Below are positions 52,967 to 64,000 of a DNA stretch of 64,000 nt, in pieces. The notes beneath the pieces are model-generated. The model had not been told where the DNA came from and did not search any database. It saw nothing but the letters and a program-made list of their open reading frames with translations. Source of the stretch: Symbiodinium natans (lineage: Eukaryota > Sar > Dinophyceae > Suessiales > Symbiodiniaceae); assembly GCA_905221605.1 (NCBI GenBank), contig CAJNDS010000446.1, positions 1,227,743-1,291,742 of the forward strand, in the 5' to 3' direction. Both the position numbers and the translations under genes were made by a program. Positions within the stretch are counted from its first letter, which is position 1; each line of letters starts with the position of its first letter.

Positions 52967-53742
52967 GTATGTAAGGGGTATAGGACCCTACTTTGGAAGG
53001 CTTCCAAGCAAACCCAACCCCAAACCCACAAGCCCTATACCCAGACTCCGACCTAGACCCCGAATTGAATGGAGGCTAGTTGGTGTGGCTCTCTGGCAAG
53101 ACTTTTCACTAAACCCGACAAGCCTAAAGCCCCACAGGCATAAACCCTAAGCGCCGAAATCCCTAAAACCGACAAAAAACCTGACATCTGAAAAAATAAA
53201 GCCCCAAACTTCGCAACCCGAACCCCCAAACCTTAGATAGAAGCCCCAAGCCCTACAGCCACACAAGCTTAAGACCCCACAGCCGCAAAACCTTTAAACG
53301 CCACAGGCCCCCAACCTTAAACTCCAAGACCCTAAAACCTGCAAATCCCGAAGCCATAGAAACCACAAACGCCTAAAACCTCAAAATCCACTAATGAAAC
53401 CCTAAACCCCAAACCCCAAACCCTAAACCCTAAACCCTAGCTAAACCCTAAACCCTAAACCTAGCCCCCAAGGCCCTATAAAGCTCCAAGCCGACTGCCA
53501 GAGCCAGGTCCTCCGAAGCACCAGGAACCTCGAGGCCAGGGGTTTAGGGCTTGGGGCTGTCATTTAGGGTCTAAGGCTGTTGTAGGGTTTAGGGTTTAGG
53601 GTTTAGGGTTTGGGGTTTAGGTTTCAGGGTTTAGCTGTAATTTGGGGTTTAAGCTTGTTTTAAGGTCTAGGGCTTGGGCTGTAATTTGGGGTTTTAGGGA
53701 TTGGGGTTTGCTTGGGGGTAAGGGTTTGTTGTTGTTGTTTTT

Positions 53743-53773
<31 letters not shown>

Positions 53774-53812
53774 TAGGGCTTGGGCTGTATCTTACGGCTG
53801 TTCATTTTGGGG

Positions 53813-53915
53813 TTGGGATGTTCCCCCCTTGTACAAACAGTCCTTAACATGGAATATCATACCGCCGATTATCACCCCTATGAAGTAATGCTAGTATCAT
53901 GGGGAACATCCCAAG
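53813..53915. mobile_element. M1-family MITE
   Basis: TTGGGATGTTCCCCCCTTGT left, CATGGGGAACATCCCAAG right; inner AACAGTCCTTAA. Confidence 0.85.
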
Positions 53916-54228
53916 TTTAAGGTTTTTTTGTTTTACGTTGTTTTAGGGCTTGGGGTTTATGTGGGGTTTACGGTTTCTTTTGGGTGTTTGGGGTTTAGTT
54001 AGGGTTTAGGGTTCATTTATAGGGGCTTGGGTTGAGAGATCGGAATGTCGGGTTTAGAGTGCAGGGCTTATTAGGGTTCCATGGTTGAAATTATAGACCC
54101 TAAACCCTAAACCCTAAACCATGGGTTGTGGGGTTCAGAATGATTCAGGGTCCAAACTATGCTGTCGAAGGACACTGTCTTGCTACAAGCTGTATTTTCA
54201 ATTTTCTTGGCGTGTTTTCTGCAATGAC

Positions 54229-54326
54229 TTGGGATGTTCCACCCGCTTACTAGCAGTCCTTAATTGGGACGATAATGGGGAGGGCTACTCTGATCCCCAT
54301 TAAGGACTAAGGGGGAACATCCCAAG
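54229..54326. mobile_element. M1-family MITE
   Basis: TTGGGATGTTCCACCCGCTT left, AAGGGGGAACATCCCAAG right; inner CAGTCCTTAATTGGGAC and TTAAGGAC. Confidence 0.85.
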
Positions 54327-54551
54327 CTATATGCAACCGTCATCTCAGTCTGAAGGCCGCCCTTTTGGACACGTTAAGTCCCCAACGAGGGTACTGAAGC
54401 CCGGGTTACACCCTTGAAACCCTCAACCCTCAACCCTAACCCCTCAACCCTGCCCCCTACACCCTAAACCCTAAATTCTAGACCCTAGACCCTAAACCCT
54501 AAATCCTAAACCCGAAACCCTAAACCCTAAACCCTAAATCCTAAACCCTAA

Positions 54552-54779
54552 ACCCAAGCAGCGTCCGCAAGGCGCTCTTTGCGGACGGCGAGGCGACTGG
54601 GATGCCCTTGCAGAACCAGCCTGACTCATCTTCAGGATGGATCCCTACACCCTGAACCCTAAACCCTACAGCAGGGCGTGTCCACTTCTGCAAGAGCGTT
54701 GCAAAGATGAACAGCGCAAAGAAACCAGCCCTTGCCCAAGTGGACACTCAATTTCCGAAGCACACTTGCAAGATACAGT
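54552..54779 (-). CDS. Minus-strand coding frames split by a 25-bp telomere-like insert
   Basis: The upstream part, 54779 down to 54670, reads YLASVLRKLSVHLGKGWFLC then AVHLCNALAEVDTPC. The downstream part, 54644 down to 54552, reads IHPEDESGWFCKGIPVASPS then AKSALRTLLG. Between them lie exactly 25 bases (54645-54669) of TTTAGGG-like sequence that begin GT and end AG on this strand. Removing them keeps one frame (...PC-W-IHPED...). Either this is an extremely short intron or a frame-breaking insertion. Confidence 0.5.
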
Positions 54780-55071
54780 TCAACCCTAAACCCTAAACCC
54801 TAAACCCTAAACTTGCAGTTGCCGTGCTGATATGACGGTCATGCGACCCTGTTTAGGGTTTGGAATTTAGGGTACCCCTGTGTGCTCCGACCAAGACGGA
54901 TGTGACAACGACGAAATTCTTGGTGACCAAGCCCTGAAAAGGGGATTATATGCCCTGTGCTACTAGATTGTTTTTTTGCGGTATATGAGCCTAATATGAG
55001 CCAAACCCTGAACCCTAAACCCCAAACCCTAAACCCTAAACCCCAAACCCTACGTCCCAAGCCCTAAACCT

Positions 55072-55323
55072 CTTTTGGGTTCATCGGGTCCACAATGACT
55101 CCAACTTGGAGGGTCGACTTGTGTGCGAAGCGCCCAGGAGGTTCAGGGTTTAGGGTTCAGGGTTCAAGGTCTAGGATCTAGGGTTCAGGGTTCAGGGTTC
55201 AGGGTGTAGGGTTTAGGGTTTAGGGTTTAGGGTTGGCTGAGTTGAGGCCCCACTCCTCTCAAACCCACCTGCGAACCTGAAACGGCTGACAGGTGTCCTT
55301 GAACCTAAGAAGCCGGTGCAGCC
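55072..55323 (+). CDS. Two exon-like frames around an ITS
   Basis: 55077-55145 reads FGFIGSTMTPTWRVDLCAKR then PGGSG. 55240-55323 reads VEAPLLSNPPANLKRLTGVL then EPKKPVQPKP and stop. Function unknown. Confidence 0.4.
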
Positions 55324-55970
55324 TAAACCCTAAACCCTAAACCCTAGACCCAGGTAAAGCCTTCGCTGCTACATGGAGTGGGGCACCAAGAGTTTGCAGA
55401 GTTAAAGTTTAGAGTTTTAGGGGTCTTTGGGGGTCTAGGCGTCTAGGGCTCAGAGTTGTTGCTCAAAGGGTTCCAGGATTTTGGGTGCCTGAAAGCAGGA
55501 ATCTGTAGCGAAAACACATCGATAGCTTCCCTAAAACCGCATCTCCCCCCTGCAAACTTCACAGATGGCCAGTCCCTCCTGCGCTGTCGGGGCTCCGGCC
55601 TATTTTTTTTCATTGGGTTTAGGGTTTAGGGTTTAGGGTTTAGGGTTTAGGGTTTAGGGTTTAGGGTTTATGACAAGAAGGAACCCCTCATATACTAGCA
55701 GGATCCCCTTGGAATACGGACTCCACTAATTTGGTACCCCTATATAATTCGTAAACCCCCATATACGGTGTAAAGGGTTTAAAGGCTTTCACGCTTGTAG
55801 GGTGTTTAGGGTTTGTAAGGGTTACAAGGCTTATATGGTTATAGGGCTTATGGCGACAGGGTTTGCAAAGGGTCTACAGGCTCTATAGGGTCTATAAAGG
55901 GGTTGGGATTCAAAGATAAGGGGTTTAGGGTTTAGGGATCAGAGTTTCGGATTCAGGGTCTACAAGTAGG

Positions 55971-56089
55971 GGCCCCCTGACTGCACCAAGTTTAGGCAAG
56001 AGAATTAGAACCTAATTTGTAAGACTGCTAGCCCAAGTTACGGCCCTTCTGACCCTACACATAATTAAATAGGAGGCCCCTACTTCTAA
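55971..56089. mobile_element. M2-family MITE
   Basis: TACAAGTAGGGGCCCCCTGA left, AATAGGAGGCCCCTACTTCT right. Confidence 0.82.
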
Positions 56090-56270
56090 GCTTTCTCATG
56101 TTGGACCTGCATAAAGTGCGCAGCAGACATAATCACCTAAACCCGGCTCAGAAACCCTTAAGGCTTTGTAGGCTTTAGGGGAGGAGATCCTGCCCGAGGA
56201 TGGGCCCTAAGCCCTAAAACCTAAACCCTAAACCCTAACCCTAAACCCTAAACCCCAGAGGGCTTAGGGC

Positions 56271-56385
56271 TTGCGGTTCTCCAAAACCCTACGTTTGCAT
56301 CCCAAGGACCTCTGGAACGGCAACATGGCAGGTAGCCAGGATCCCAGTTGCAACCTGAGTTTTGTGGGGTTAAGGGTGCACGGCT
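56271..56385 (+). CDS. Exon-like frame running into a CT microsatellite
   Basis: LHPKDLWNGNMAGSQDPSCN then LSFVGLRVHG; the (CT)n tract 56383-56448 follows. Function unknown. Confidence 0.4.
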
Positions 56386-56404
56386 CTCTCTCTCTCTCTC
56401 TCCC

Positions 56405-56448
<44 letters not shown>
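56383..56448. repeat. (CT)n microsatellite
   Basis: About 31 CT units with one CCCTC and one CTGTC interruption. Another (CT)n is at 58917-58960. Confidence 0.95.
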
Positions 56449-56451
<3 letters not shown>

Positions 56452-56872
56452 GGCTAGGTATAGCCCCCTATAGGCCCCTGACGGGATCATGTAGAGACCC
56501 GCATCGCCTTTCTTTCTAGAGCCGTTAAGTTTGGGATATTAGGGTTTGTCAGAGTTTGCGACTGTTTTTGCGCATGAGGGCACGTTGGGTTTTGAGTATC
56601 CGAACCCCAAATCCTAGCCCTCAACCCCGAAACCCCAAACCCTGCTGCCCAAGAATGGTCGACCCTGAAGCCCTAAAGCTCTGAGCGATCTTATGTAAGG
56701 GGCCTTTGCGCGCCCAATACCCTTGTGGGCTTCTGCAACAACCAGCAAACATGACATTGTCACATACAAATGGTAGACCCTAAACACTAAACCCTAAACC
56801 CTAAACCCTAAACCCTAAATCCGAGAGAAGATTGTAGCAACAAGGTCAAGCTGGTTCTCCATGTAAAGCTTT

Positions 56873-57212
56873 GTAGCCCAGTGACAGGAAAGAACCCGGG
56901 ACCCGGTCTAGGGTTTAGGGTTTAGGGTTTAGGGTTTAGGGTTTAGGGTTTAGGGTTTAGGGTAGCCCAGTCGCACCCTGTCGCCTGTGTTTTTGGTTCT
57001 AGGTTCCCCCTACAACGTAAACAACACCAAGAAGGCGTGTTCCCCTTCATACTAACGGTCCTTAATAGGGATTATAGTAGTAAACAATTAGGTCAGATGA
57101 AAAAGAAAGAATATGTACCCCGGTTTAAAGCCCCCTCTTGAGGACTGTTAGTATAAAGCGGGGAGCATCCCAAGGTGCCCTTGCTAGAATATAGTTGCGC
57201 GGCTCGCCAGAA
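56873..57212. mobile_element. M5 element with ITS insertion and a nested M1 element
   Basis: GTAGCCCAGT at 56873 recurs at 56963, around a G-strand ITS (56918-56962). M5 then runs to TTTTTGGTTCTAGGTTCCCC, is interrupted by M1 (57035-57173, GTGTTCCCCTTCATACTAAC ... GGGGAGCATCCCAAGG), and resumes as GGTGCCCTTGCTAGAATATA. The M1 copy has an extra A-rich insert of about 40 bp. Confidence 0.7.
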
Positions 57213-57348
57213 CTAAACCCGAAACCCGAATCCCTAAACCCTAAACCCGAGACCCGAATCCCTAAACCCTAAACCCTAAACCCCTAAACCCTAAACCCCA
57301 AACCCTAAACCCTGAACCCTAAACCCTAAACCCTAAACCCAAAACCCA

Positions 57349-57420
57349 AAGGTCCGATGGGGCAGCCACCCGCCCTTTTCGATCCCGCGGCCTACTTCGG
57401 AGCTTTGGCGGCTTGAGAGG
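57349..57420 (+). CDS. Exon-like frame, two options
   Basis: GPMGQPPALFDPAAYFGALA then stop, or RWGSHPPFSIPRPTSELWRL ending AGG|GTTTAG. Function unknown. Confidence 0.35.
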
Positions 57421-57537
57421 GTTTAGGGTTTAGGGTTTAGGGTTTAGGGAGCTTAGGTCCTAGCATCCTGAAGTCCAGAATCCTTTAATTCCCCAAATCG
57501 CCGAGAATCCTGAATCCTTGGGCCCGGTCAACCTTAC

Positions 57538-57650
57538 CCAGCGCTCGTATTCGCGTTTGTGCTCCGCCGCAGAAAGCGCCAAAAGAAAGCCTCCTGAAAC
57601 TCCGGAAAGCCCCTCCGAGTCCAGACCCGATAAACCTGAAGACTCCAAGC
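57538..57650 (-). CDS. Minus-strand exon with GTAAGG donor
   Basis: SSGLSGLDSEGLSGVSGGFL then LALSAAEHKREYERW, ending TGG|GTAAGG. Function unknown. Confidence 0.5.
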
Positions 57651-57805
57651 GCCTATAGGGTTTAGGTTTCAGGGTTCAGGGCCTAGGACTTTTCATGCCC
57701 TTCTACGCTAATGCCGAAACCCCAAGCTGCAGACCCCTGAACCTTGCAATACCCTCAACCCTAAACCCTAAACCTAAACCCTAAACGCTAAACCCTAAAC
57801 CCTAG

Positions 57806-57926
57806 TCCTCCGCTGGCTCGGCGGCATGCTCGGGATGAAGGAAACCTGCCCCAAGGACTCCATGCACCTGATGCAGTATACAGTTGGCCCCGAAGGCTCC
57901 CTGCATCGGAGCCCCCTTTATAAAGC
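57806..57926 (+). CDS. Exon after an ITS-derived CCCTAG
   Basis: LRWLGGMLGMKETCPKDSMH then LMQYTVGPEGSLHRSPLY. It starts immediately after CCCTAG, the same junction as at 36980. A long C-strand ITS follows. Function unknown. Confidence 0.5.
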
Positions 57927-57930
57927 CCTA

Positions 57931-58009
57931 AACCCTAAACCCTAAACCCTAAACCCTAAACCCTAAACCCTAAACCCTAAACCCTAAACCCTAAACCCTA
58001 AACCCTAAA
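57931..58009 (-). repeat. C-strand ITS array
   Basis: About 11 units. Confidence 0.97.
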
Positions 58010-58098
58010 CATACTATGTCGGCACATCGACCTTGAGGGCACCTCATAGAGGAGACCCGAACTCCCAACTCTTGAAGCCCTGGCTTCGAACGTGGGGT

Positions 58099-58235
58099 CA
58101 GGGTTTAGGGTTTAGGGTTTAGGGTTTAGGGTTTAGGGTTTAGGGTTTAGGGTTTAGGGTTTAGGGTTTAGGGTTTAGGGTTTAGGGTTTAGGGTTTAGG
58201 GTTTAGGGTTTAGGGTTTAGGGTTTAGGGTTTAGG
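58099..58235 (+). repeat. G-strand ITS array
   Basis: About 19 perfect units. Confidence 0.98.
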
Positions 58236-58553
58236 TTTTCCGTAAATCCCATATTAACTGACAGAGACGGCTACCAGATTGGAAGGAGAGAGGGCTAGGT
58301 GTATTGTCAAGCCTTCAGGTCTCCCTTTTTGGGTGATTTCCCGCGTGAACCTCTGAAACCCTAAACCCTCAGCCCGGTCACCTTTGAACCCCTTAACCCC
58401 GAAACCCCTACACCCCAAACCCTCAACCCTAAAGCCAACCGATATCAGCTGAGCCCTCCCCCCCATCCCCTACCCCCCAGTCCCCAACCCTCCCATCCCC
58501 CACCCCCCCCATCCCACAACACCCCCCCCACCCCCCGTAATGTCTGACGTCAG

Positions 58554-58648
58554 AAGTCCTCACGGCCCGGCAAGGCCACTCCGAGGCAGAGTTCGGCATG
58601 GCTTGGTGCGCCGACTTCGATGAGAAGTTTTGGCAAGGCACCCGCGGG
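58554..58648 (+). CDS. Exon with aromatic and acidic residues
   Basis: Acceptor GACGTCAG, then VLTARQGHSEAEFGMAWCAD, FDEKFWQGTRG, ending GGG|GTTTGG. A poly-C region precedes it. Function unknown. Confidence 0.5.
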
Positions 58649-59209
58649 GTTTGGGATTAGGGTGTAGGGTTCATGGTTTACGTTTTGGGTCTAGGGTTTG
58701 GGGTTCGGGGTTTAATTAAAGTTCTGGGTCTAGGAGTTGGGGTTCGGGGTTTTGGGTCTAGGGTTTAGGGTTCAGGGTCTAGGGCGTAGGGATTAGAGTG
58801 TAAGGGTTACGGGTTGTTCAGTAGCTATGTCCCCCCCTTCCCACGTGACTCCGATCGAGCTGTGCTTGCGTTAGCAAAGTTCAAGTTATTTTGTTACTTG
58901 TTGTGTTGTCTTTGTTTTCTCTCTCTCTCTCTATCTATCTCTCTCTCTCTCTCTCTCTCTTTTTGAAAATCTACATCGGCGAAGTCAACAGCCCTAAGCC
59001 CGAAAGGCCCCAAAACAAGTGTGTGATTTACAGTGATGAGACTCCTGAGCGTCTTCTTAGACCTCAAAGCAGCCAAGCAAGCCACAGCGTCTGGTAGAAC
59101 CCTAGCGCCTAAAGCCTGAACCCTAAACTCCTACACCCCTCAAACCCGAAACCCTAAATATAACGGGCTGTCGCCCACAGCCGGGCACGCCCACCAGCAG
59201 CAGGACAAC

Positions 59210-60131
<922 letters not shown>

Positions 60132-60140
<9 letters not shown>

Positions 60141-60525
60141 AACGGCGAAAGCGCGCGCGCGCGCGTGTGCTCGCATGTCGAGTGCCATGTTATGGAGTTA
60201 TGCCAGCATCCCTCGAAATCCTGCCGCCCGAAACCCTTTCCGGAGCCACTGATGCTGCTGATGCTCGCCCCCCGGGTCCCCAAAGAGAAACGAAGCCTCG
60301 ATGATGCGCACCCTGGCCCCCAACAACAAACAACGGCGCGCGCGCAGGCGCGCGCGCGCGCGTGTGCGCGCATGTCGAGTGCCATGTTATGGAGTTATGC
60401 CAGCATCCTTCGAAATCCTGCCGCCCGAAACCCTTTCCGGAGCCACTGATGCTGCTGATGCTCGCCCCCCGGGTCCCCAAAGAGAAACGAAGCCTCGATG
60501 ATGCGCACCCTGGCCCCCCGCGCGG
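60132..60525 (+). repeat. 197-bp tandem duplication, two copies
   Basis: CAACAAACAACGGCG, a CG repeat, TGTGC, CATGTCGAGTGCCATGTTAT and on to CGATGATGCGCACCCTGGCC occur twice with a 197-bp offset and few differences. An inverted piece follows: CGGAGCCACTGATGC (60437) versus GCATCAGCGGCTCCGG (60539). Confidence 0.95.
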
Positions 60526-60965
60526 CCGCGCATCATGAGCATCAGCGGCTCCGGCCTCCAGGCATGCATGGCTTATAGGGGCATATGCCGGCCTCAAAAC
60601 GGAAATGTCCGTAACAGCACGAAAACCACGGTATTTACAGCGATTTCTGTGTTTTCCAAGCTCTCAGCCGCATCCGAAACCCAAAACCCAACCCGCTGAT
60701 GCTCATGATGCGCGCTCTTGTGGGGGTCCTGTCAGTGGCCAATGCCACCCAAAAAACATCAGCAACGCGTATTTGGCCAAAGTTGAAAAAGAGAGTCGAT
60801 GATGCTCTCCGGGGTCGTTTTTGGGACCCCCCATGGGGCACCCAAAAAAATGCGTCCAGGAGCCCAAACTCGGTGGGAAATAGCGCGTTTTTCGCGATAA
60901 AAATTGTACCTGAAACATGATGCCCTTCGGGAGCCGCATTTGGAGCCGGATGTTGGGGAGCCAAC
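60526..60965. other. ITS-free, differently composed region
   Basis: About 440 bp with no telomeric units. It has GATGCTCATGATGCGCGC-type motifs and overlapping weak open frames on both strands. No gene can be supported. Its texture matches the duplicated block upstream. Confidence 0.4.
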
Positions 60966-61369
60966 CGGGTCAGCGGCTTAACCCCCCCCCCCCCGTGGTA
61001 GCTAAAGCAGGGCTGGCGCCTAACGGCGTCGGACCACGGGCGTGCCCGGATTTAAGAGCCTCCGGCTCAAGCCGCCGACCCCGCAGGAGAACAAGTTTAA
61101 GGTTTGGGGTTTGGTGGATTGGGTTTGCGGTTCGGGTCTGGGTGGGGGGGTGGGGGGCCTGAGCGGTCCTTCGTCATGGGGGTGGGGGGTAGGGGGGGGG
61201 CAGGGTTTGGGGGGGGTGGGAGGGGTGGGGGAGGGTGGGGGGGTGGGTGGTGGAAACCCCTAAACCCCTTAAACCCCTGAACTCCTAAGCCCCAAGCCCT
61301 AGACAAGTCCCTTCAAGCCGGTTTGCATTTCCCAAAGCCTAAAGCCCCCTAAACTAAACCCTGGAACCC

Positions 61370-61477
61370 TACAAGTAGGGGCACCCGAGTTCTAAATCTG
61401 ATTATAAGGGCCCTACATTGGGTTACAAGTCTTACTATTTGGGTTACAGTTGAGGGGGGGGGGGGGCGCTACTTATG
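61370..61477. mobile_element. M2-family MITE
   Basis: TACAAGTAGGGGCACCCGAG left, CGCTACTTATG right, with a poly-G tract near the right end; inner GGGTTACAAGTCTTAC. Confidence 0.75.
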
Positions 61478-61613
61478 AACCCTGAACCCAAAGCCCTCCG
61501 CAAAGCCCTAATCTTGACCCTTGACCCCTAAATCCCCAAGAGACCGCAGCCGCCATATTGACCCTAAGATTCGTTAAAGCCCTAAAGCCCCAAAATGTTG
61601 ACCCTAAATGCGG

Positions 61614-61690
61614 CTTAGGGCTTAGGGCTTAGGGCTTAGGGCTTAGGGCTTCGGGCTTGGGGCTTAGGGCTTAGGGCTTCGGGCTTAAGG
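61614..61690 (+). repeat. 7-bp variant array (CTTAGGG)n
   Basis: About ten CTTAGGG units with CTTCGGG variants. Confidence 0.94.
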
Positions 61691-61893
61691 CTTAGACCTT
61701 TGGGCTTACAACCCTGCAAGCCAAAAGCCTAAAGCCTAAAACCCTACAACCCCCAAAACCCCCTGTGCCCTAGGGTCCCAAGTATGGGCCCTTAATTTGG
61801 GCCCCTAGCCCTTATATACAGTGTACAAAAGAAGGCCCCATAAGGGGCCCATACTTCGGATCCCTATAAACCATGGTAAGACCTGAGATGCAG

Positions 61894-61970
61894 CCAGGTT
61901 ACAGGTCGATCATGCCGGAGGCACCAGGCTTCCGAAAGCGACAGCCGCTCTATGAGGCCACAAAGGGCCA
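61894..61970 (+). CDS. Exon-like frame between GCAG and GTTAAA
   Basis: PGYRSIMPEAPGFRKRQPLY then EATKGQ. Acceptor GATGCAG; the donor GTTAAACCC leads into a C-strand ITS. Function unknown. Confidence 0.45.
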
Positions 61971-62363
61971 GTTAAACCCTAAACCCTAAGCCCTCAACCC
62001 TCAACCCCAAACCCTAAACCCTTGGGGCCTGAATGTAGGGTTTCGTCTCAGGGTAGTTTCTTGGGCCCGTAACATGGTCCCCTACCTCCTTTAACGGGTT
62101 CTGAGGTACCTAGACCCTAAACCAATTGGGTTTAGGGAAAAGGGTAACTGCCCAAAGATGTCGGGCTTAGGGGTCACTGAGCAAGCCCGTAACCCCCGAA
62201 AAGAACAAGCCTACGGTGCAGGTCTGGCTTGAGATCCCCCCCCTGTATTGGTTTAGGTTTAGGGTTTAAGGTTTAGGGTTTAGGGTTTAGGGTTTAGGGT
62301 TTAGGGTATTTGCGAAGGCTCCATGGGGTGTATACAGGGAGGGCCCCCCCCCCCCCCCCCTAA

Positions 62364-62589
62364 AGACCATAAGCTTAGTTGTAGTGGACATAACGCAAGT
62401 GCTAATTCTTATGTAAAGCAGTGTGCGAGTTTACCCCTAAACCCTAAACCCTACACCCTAAACGTTACAAATTTGCATCGGCTACAACTGCAAACCTGCC
62501 AGGCCTACCACAAGCTGAACCACTACTGCCTCTTTCAGGAGAGCCGCTACCTTTCGAGTGCCGAAGCCCTCTTGAAGAAGCTGCTCTGA
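62364..62589 (+). CDS. C-terminal coding region with stop, small ITS inside
   Basis: DHKLSCSGHNASANSYVKQC, then a short CCCTAAA-type insert (62434-62465), then NLHRLQLQTCQAYHKLNHYC, LFQESRYLSSAEALLKKLL and TGA 62587-62589. The insert keeps the frame and has no stop in that phase. Likely helical C-terminus; function unknown. Confidence 0.5.
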
Positions 62590-63114
62590 GGAGAAAAAAA
62601 ATGTGTTTCCCAGAGGCTCCGAGAAGCCCCAAATCCTATGAACCCCAACATCCCTGAAGCCTAAACCCCTAAAACCCTGAACCCAAAAACCCTGGACCCC
62701 TACGAAAGGCAGACCCCAGAACCCTAAACCCTAAGCCCTGAACGAGGGAATCTTAGGGAATAACTTCACTTGAATTAGGATTGGGATGTGCGTTCCCAAA
62801 ATCGGTGTGCCCTTTTCGGGCGTTCCTTGGACAAAAAGAAGAAGGTGATATCTTGGGGTGTACAGTAGGTTGCGGGTGCCTTGTTTTTTGTGAAGGGCGG
62901 GGGGTGGGTGAATGCCCAAGTTTTTGATTCGTGGAGTAGGTTCTACATCTTAGGGAGCACATATAATTACTCCCTATTCTCTACTTGGGCCGGAAGTCTC
63001 AACCCTAGACCCCAAACCCTACATTATATATGGCATATTCCCATAGGTTCACCCGAAACCCGTAAGCCCCTAAAACCCGTAAACCCTGAAACCCCAAAAC
63101 CCTAAACCCGGTAT

Positions 63115-63290
63115 GACCGATGGAGGGTTCCCTAAGTCATACTGGGAGTCTTTCTTACTGGTTCCTGGTAGCGACTGCAGCAAGTAGGTACCCTGCAATC
63201 CCTCAAAAAGGGGTTGTAGGGGGGTAGTACTGTAGGGTACCTATCCTTATTCCCCCTAAACTCCGAACCCTGTTAAGAACCGGTTGCTCT
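63115..63290. mobile_element. M8-like element
   Basis: GGTTCCCTAAGTCATACTGG, CTTACTGGTTCCTGGTAGCG left; GGGTACCTATCCTTATTCCC, GTTAAGAACCGGTTGC right. Confidence 0.5.
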
Positions 63291-63603
63291 TTGATCCTGC
63301 CTTGCGCGGTTCTGCCTGTTGGAGACGGAACCCTGCAAGCTCTGAGATTGTTTGGAGCTTTTGGGTGTTTAGGGCTTTTCGGGTTTAGGGTTTAGGGCTT
63401 TTCGGGTTTAGGGTTTAGGGCTTTAGGGTTTAGGGTTTTGGTGTTTTGTTTCATGCGTTTTGGGGTTAAGGGTTTAGGAACCCAAGAATACCCCAACACC
63501 ACAACTCACAGGTCCCAAGTTCACGAACCCCAGGCCTGAGCTCAAAAGCCTCACTTCGTGGGCTTCGTGGGATCTTGTTGTGCATTCTTACTGTTGAGGT
63601 TCT

Positions 63604-63687
63604 AACGCCCCTAACCAAGGTTGGCAGAGTAAGGGGGCCCTAAACCCTAAACCCTAAACCCTAAACCCTAAGGACCCCTACTTACAG
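63604..63687. mobile_element. M2-family MITE right end split by an ITS
   Basis: AACCAAGGTTGGCAGAGTAA, GGGGGCCC, then CCCTAAA units (63641-63671), then GGACCCCTACTTACAG. In intact copies GGGGGCCCCTACTTGTAG is continuous. Confidence 0.85.
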
Positions 63688-63835
63688 GTGCTTGTGTCGC
63701 TCCTGTTGTCAGGTGATTGAATACCGCCACCGCGAGGCGAACCTGAGGCCAAGCATTTCTTGCAGGCTTAGGGCTGATTGTAGGGTTTAGGGTTTGGGGT
63801 TTAGGGTTTGGGGTTTAGGGTTTAGGGTTTAGGGC

Positions 63836-63964
63836 TACATGTAGGCCCCCCCCCCAGAAACAATATGGTTAAAAGGGCCCCTAATTGGGTTATAAGTACT
63901 ATTTTTTCCTGGTTATAATGCCCTTAACTAAAGTTGGTACAGTAAAGGGGGCCCCTACTTGTAG
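63836..63964. mobile_element. M2-family MITE, near-complete reference copy
   Basis: TACATGTAGGCCCCC left, GGGGGCCCCTACTTGTAG right. Inner GGGTTATAAGTACTATTTTT, GGTTATAATGCCCTTAACTA, AGTTGGTACAGTAAA. About 129 bp, non-coding. Confidence 0.88.
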
Positions 63965-64000
63965 GGCTTCGGATTTATGGTTTACGGTTTGGAGTTAGTG

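Noticed and set aside
60165-60600. Open frames in the duplicated block (CRPKPFPEP, SLDDAHPG)
   Set aside because: Present on both strands and in several frames of a GC-rich tandem duplication; no splice or start signals I trust.

Overview
This window looks like nuclear DNA of a eukaryote, most likely a microalga. Its dominant signal is hundreds of interstitial telomeric sequence (ITS) arrays of the Arabidopsis-type repeat TTTAGGG (CCCTAAA on the other strand), spaced every few hundred bases from one end to the other. There are no operons, Shine-Dalgarno sites, rRNA or tRNA genes or CRISPR arrays. Arabidopsis-type telomeres occur in plants, many green algae, dinoflagellates and chromerids. Tiny exons, one apparent GC-AG intron and many MITE-like elements fit a dinoflagellate or another intron-rich alga best, but I could not identify the species or any protein family.

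The unique DNA between the arrays is mostly short, protein-like open frames of 20 to 75 codons. In several places they chain in one frame if the ITS arrays are removed as introns: 1-2143, 4399-4737, 17316-17600, 18022-18338, 26520-28406, 34762-34998 and 48646-49036 on the plus strand, and 46075-46499 and 54552-54779 on the minus strand. The G-strand array contains GTTTAG in every unit, so it supplies both a GT donor and a TTTAG acceptor. Several arrays are flanked by 9-26 bp direct duplications of host (often coding) sequence, as expected for insertion. My main proposal is that telomeric-repeat insertions act as introns (introner-like) in this genome.

A second layer is a set of at least nine families of short non-autonomous elements (80-200 bp) with terminal inverted repeats, called M1-M9 here. 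Some have ends that read as splice sites (GTAAGT...TACAG), some carry ITS arrays inside, and some are nested in each other.

A third layer is local satellites: 8-mer and 7-mer variants of the telomere repeat (4741-5460, 15775-15937, 31735-31915, 61614-61690), a 1.7 kb minisatellite with a telomere-like core (6480-8170), a 21-bp palindromic array (8247-8700), and about 930 bp of CAA repeats (59210-60140) followed by a 197-bp tandem duplication. The region from about 60.1 to 60.96 kb has no ITS and a different, GC-rich texture. Stretches not listed hold short scattered ITS units, degenerate MITE pieces and unique DNA in which I see nothing firm. Exon frames were chosen by eye. Many fragments have two open frames, so the gene models are hypotheses for RNA-seq to test.
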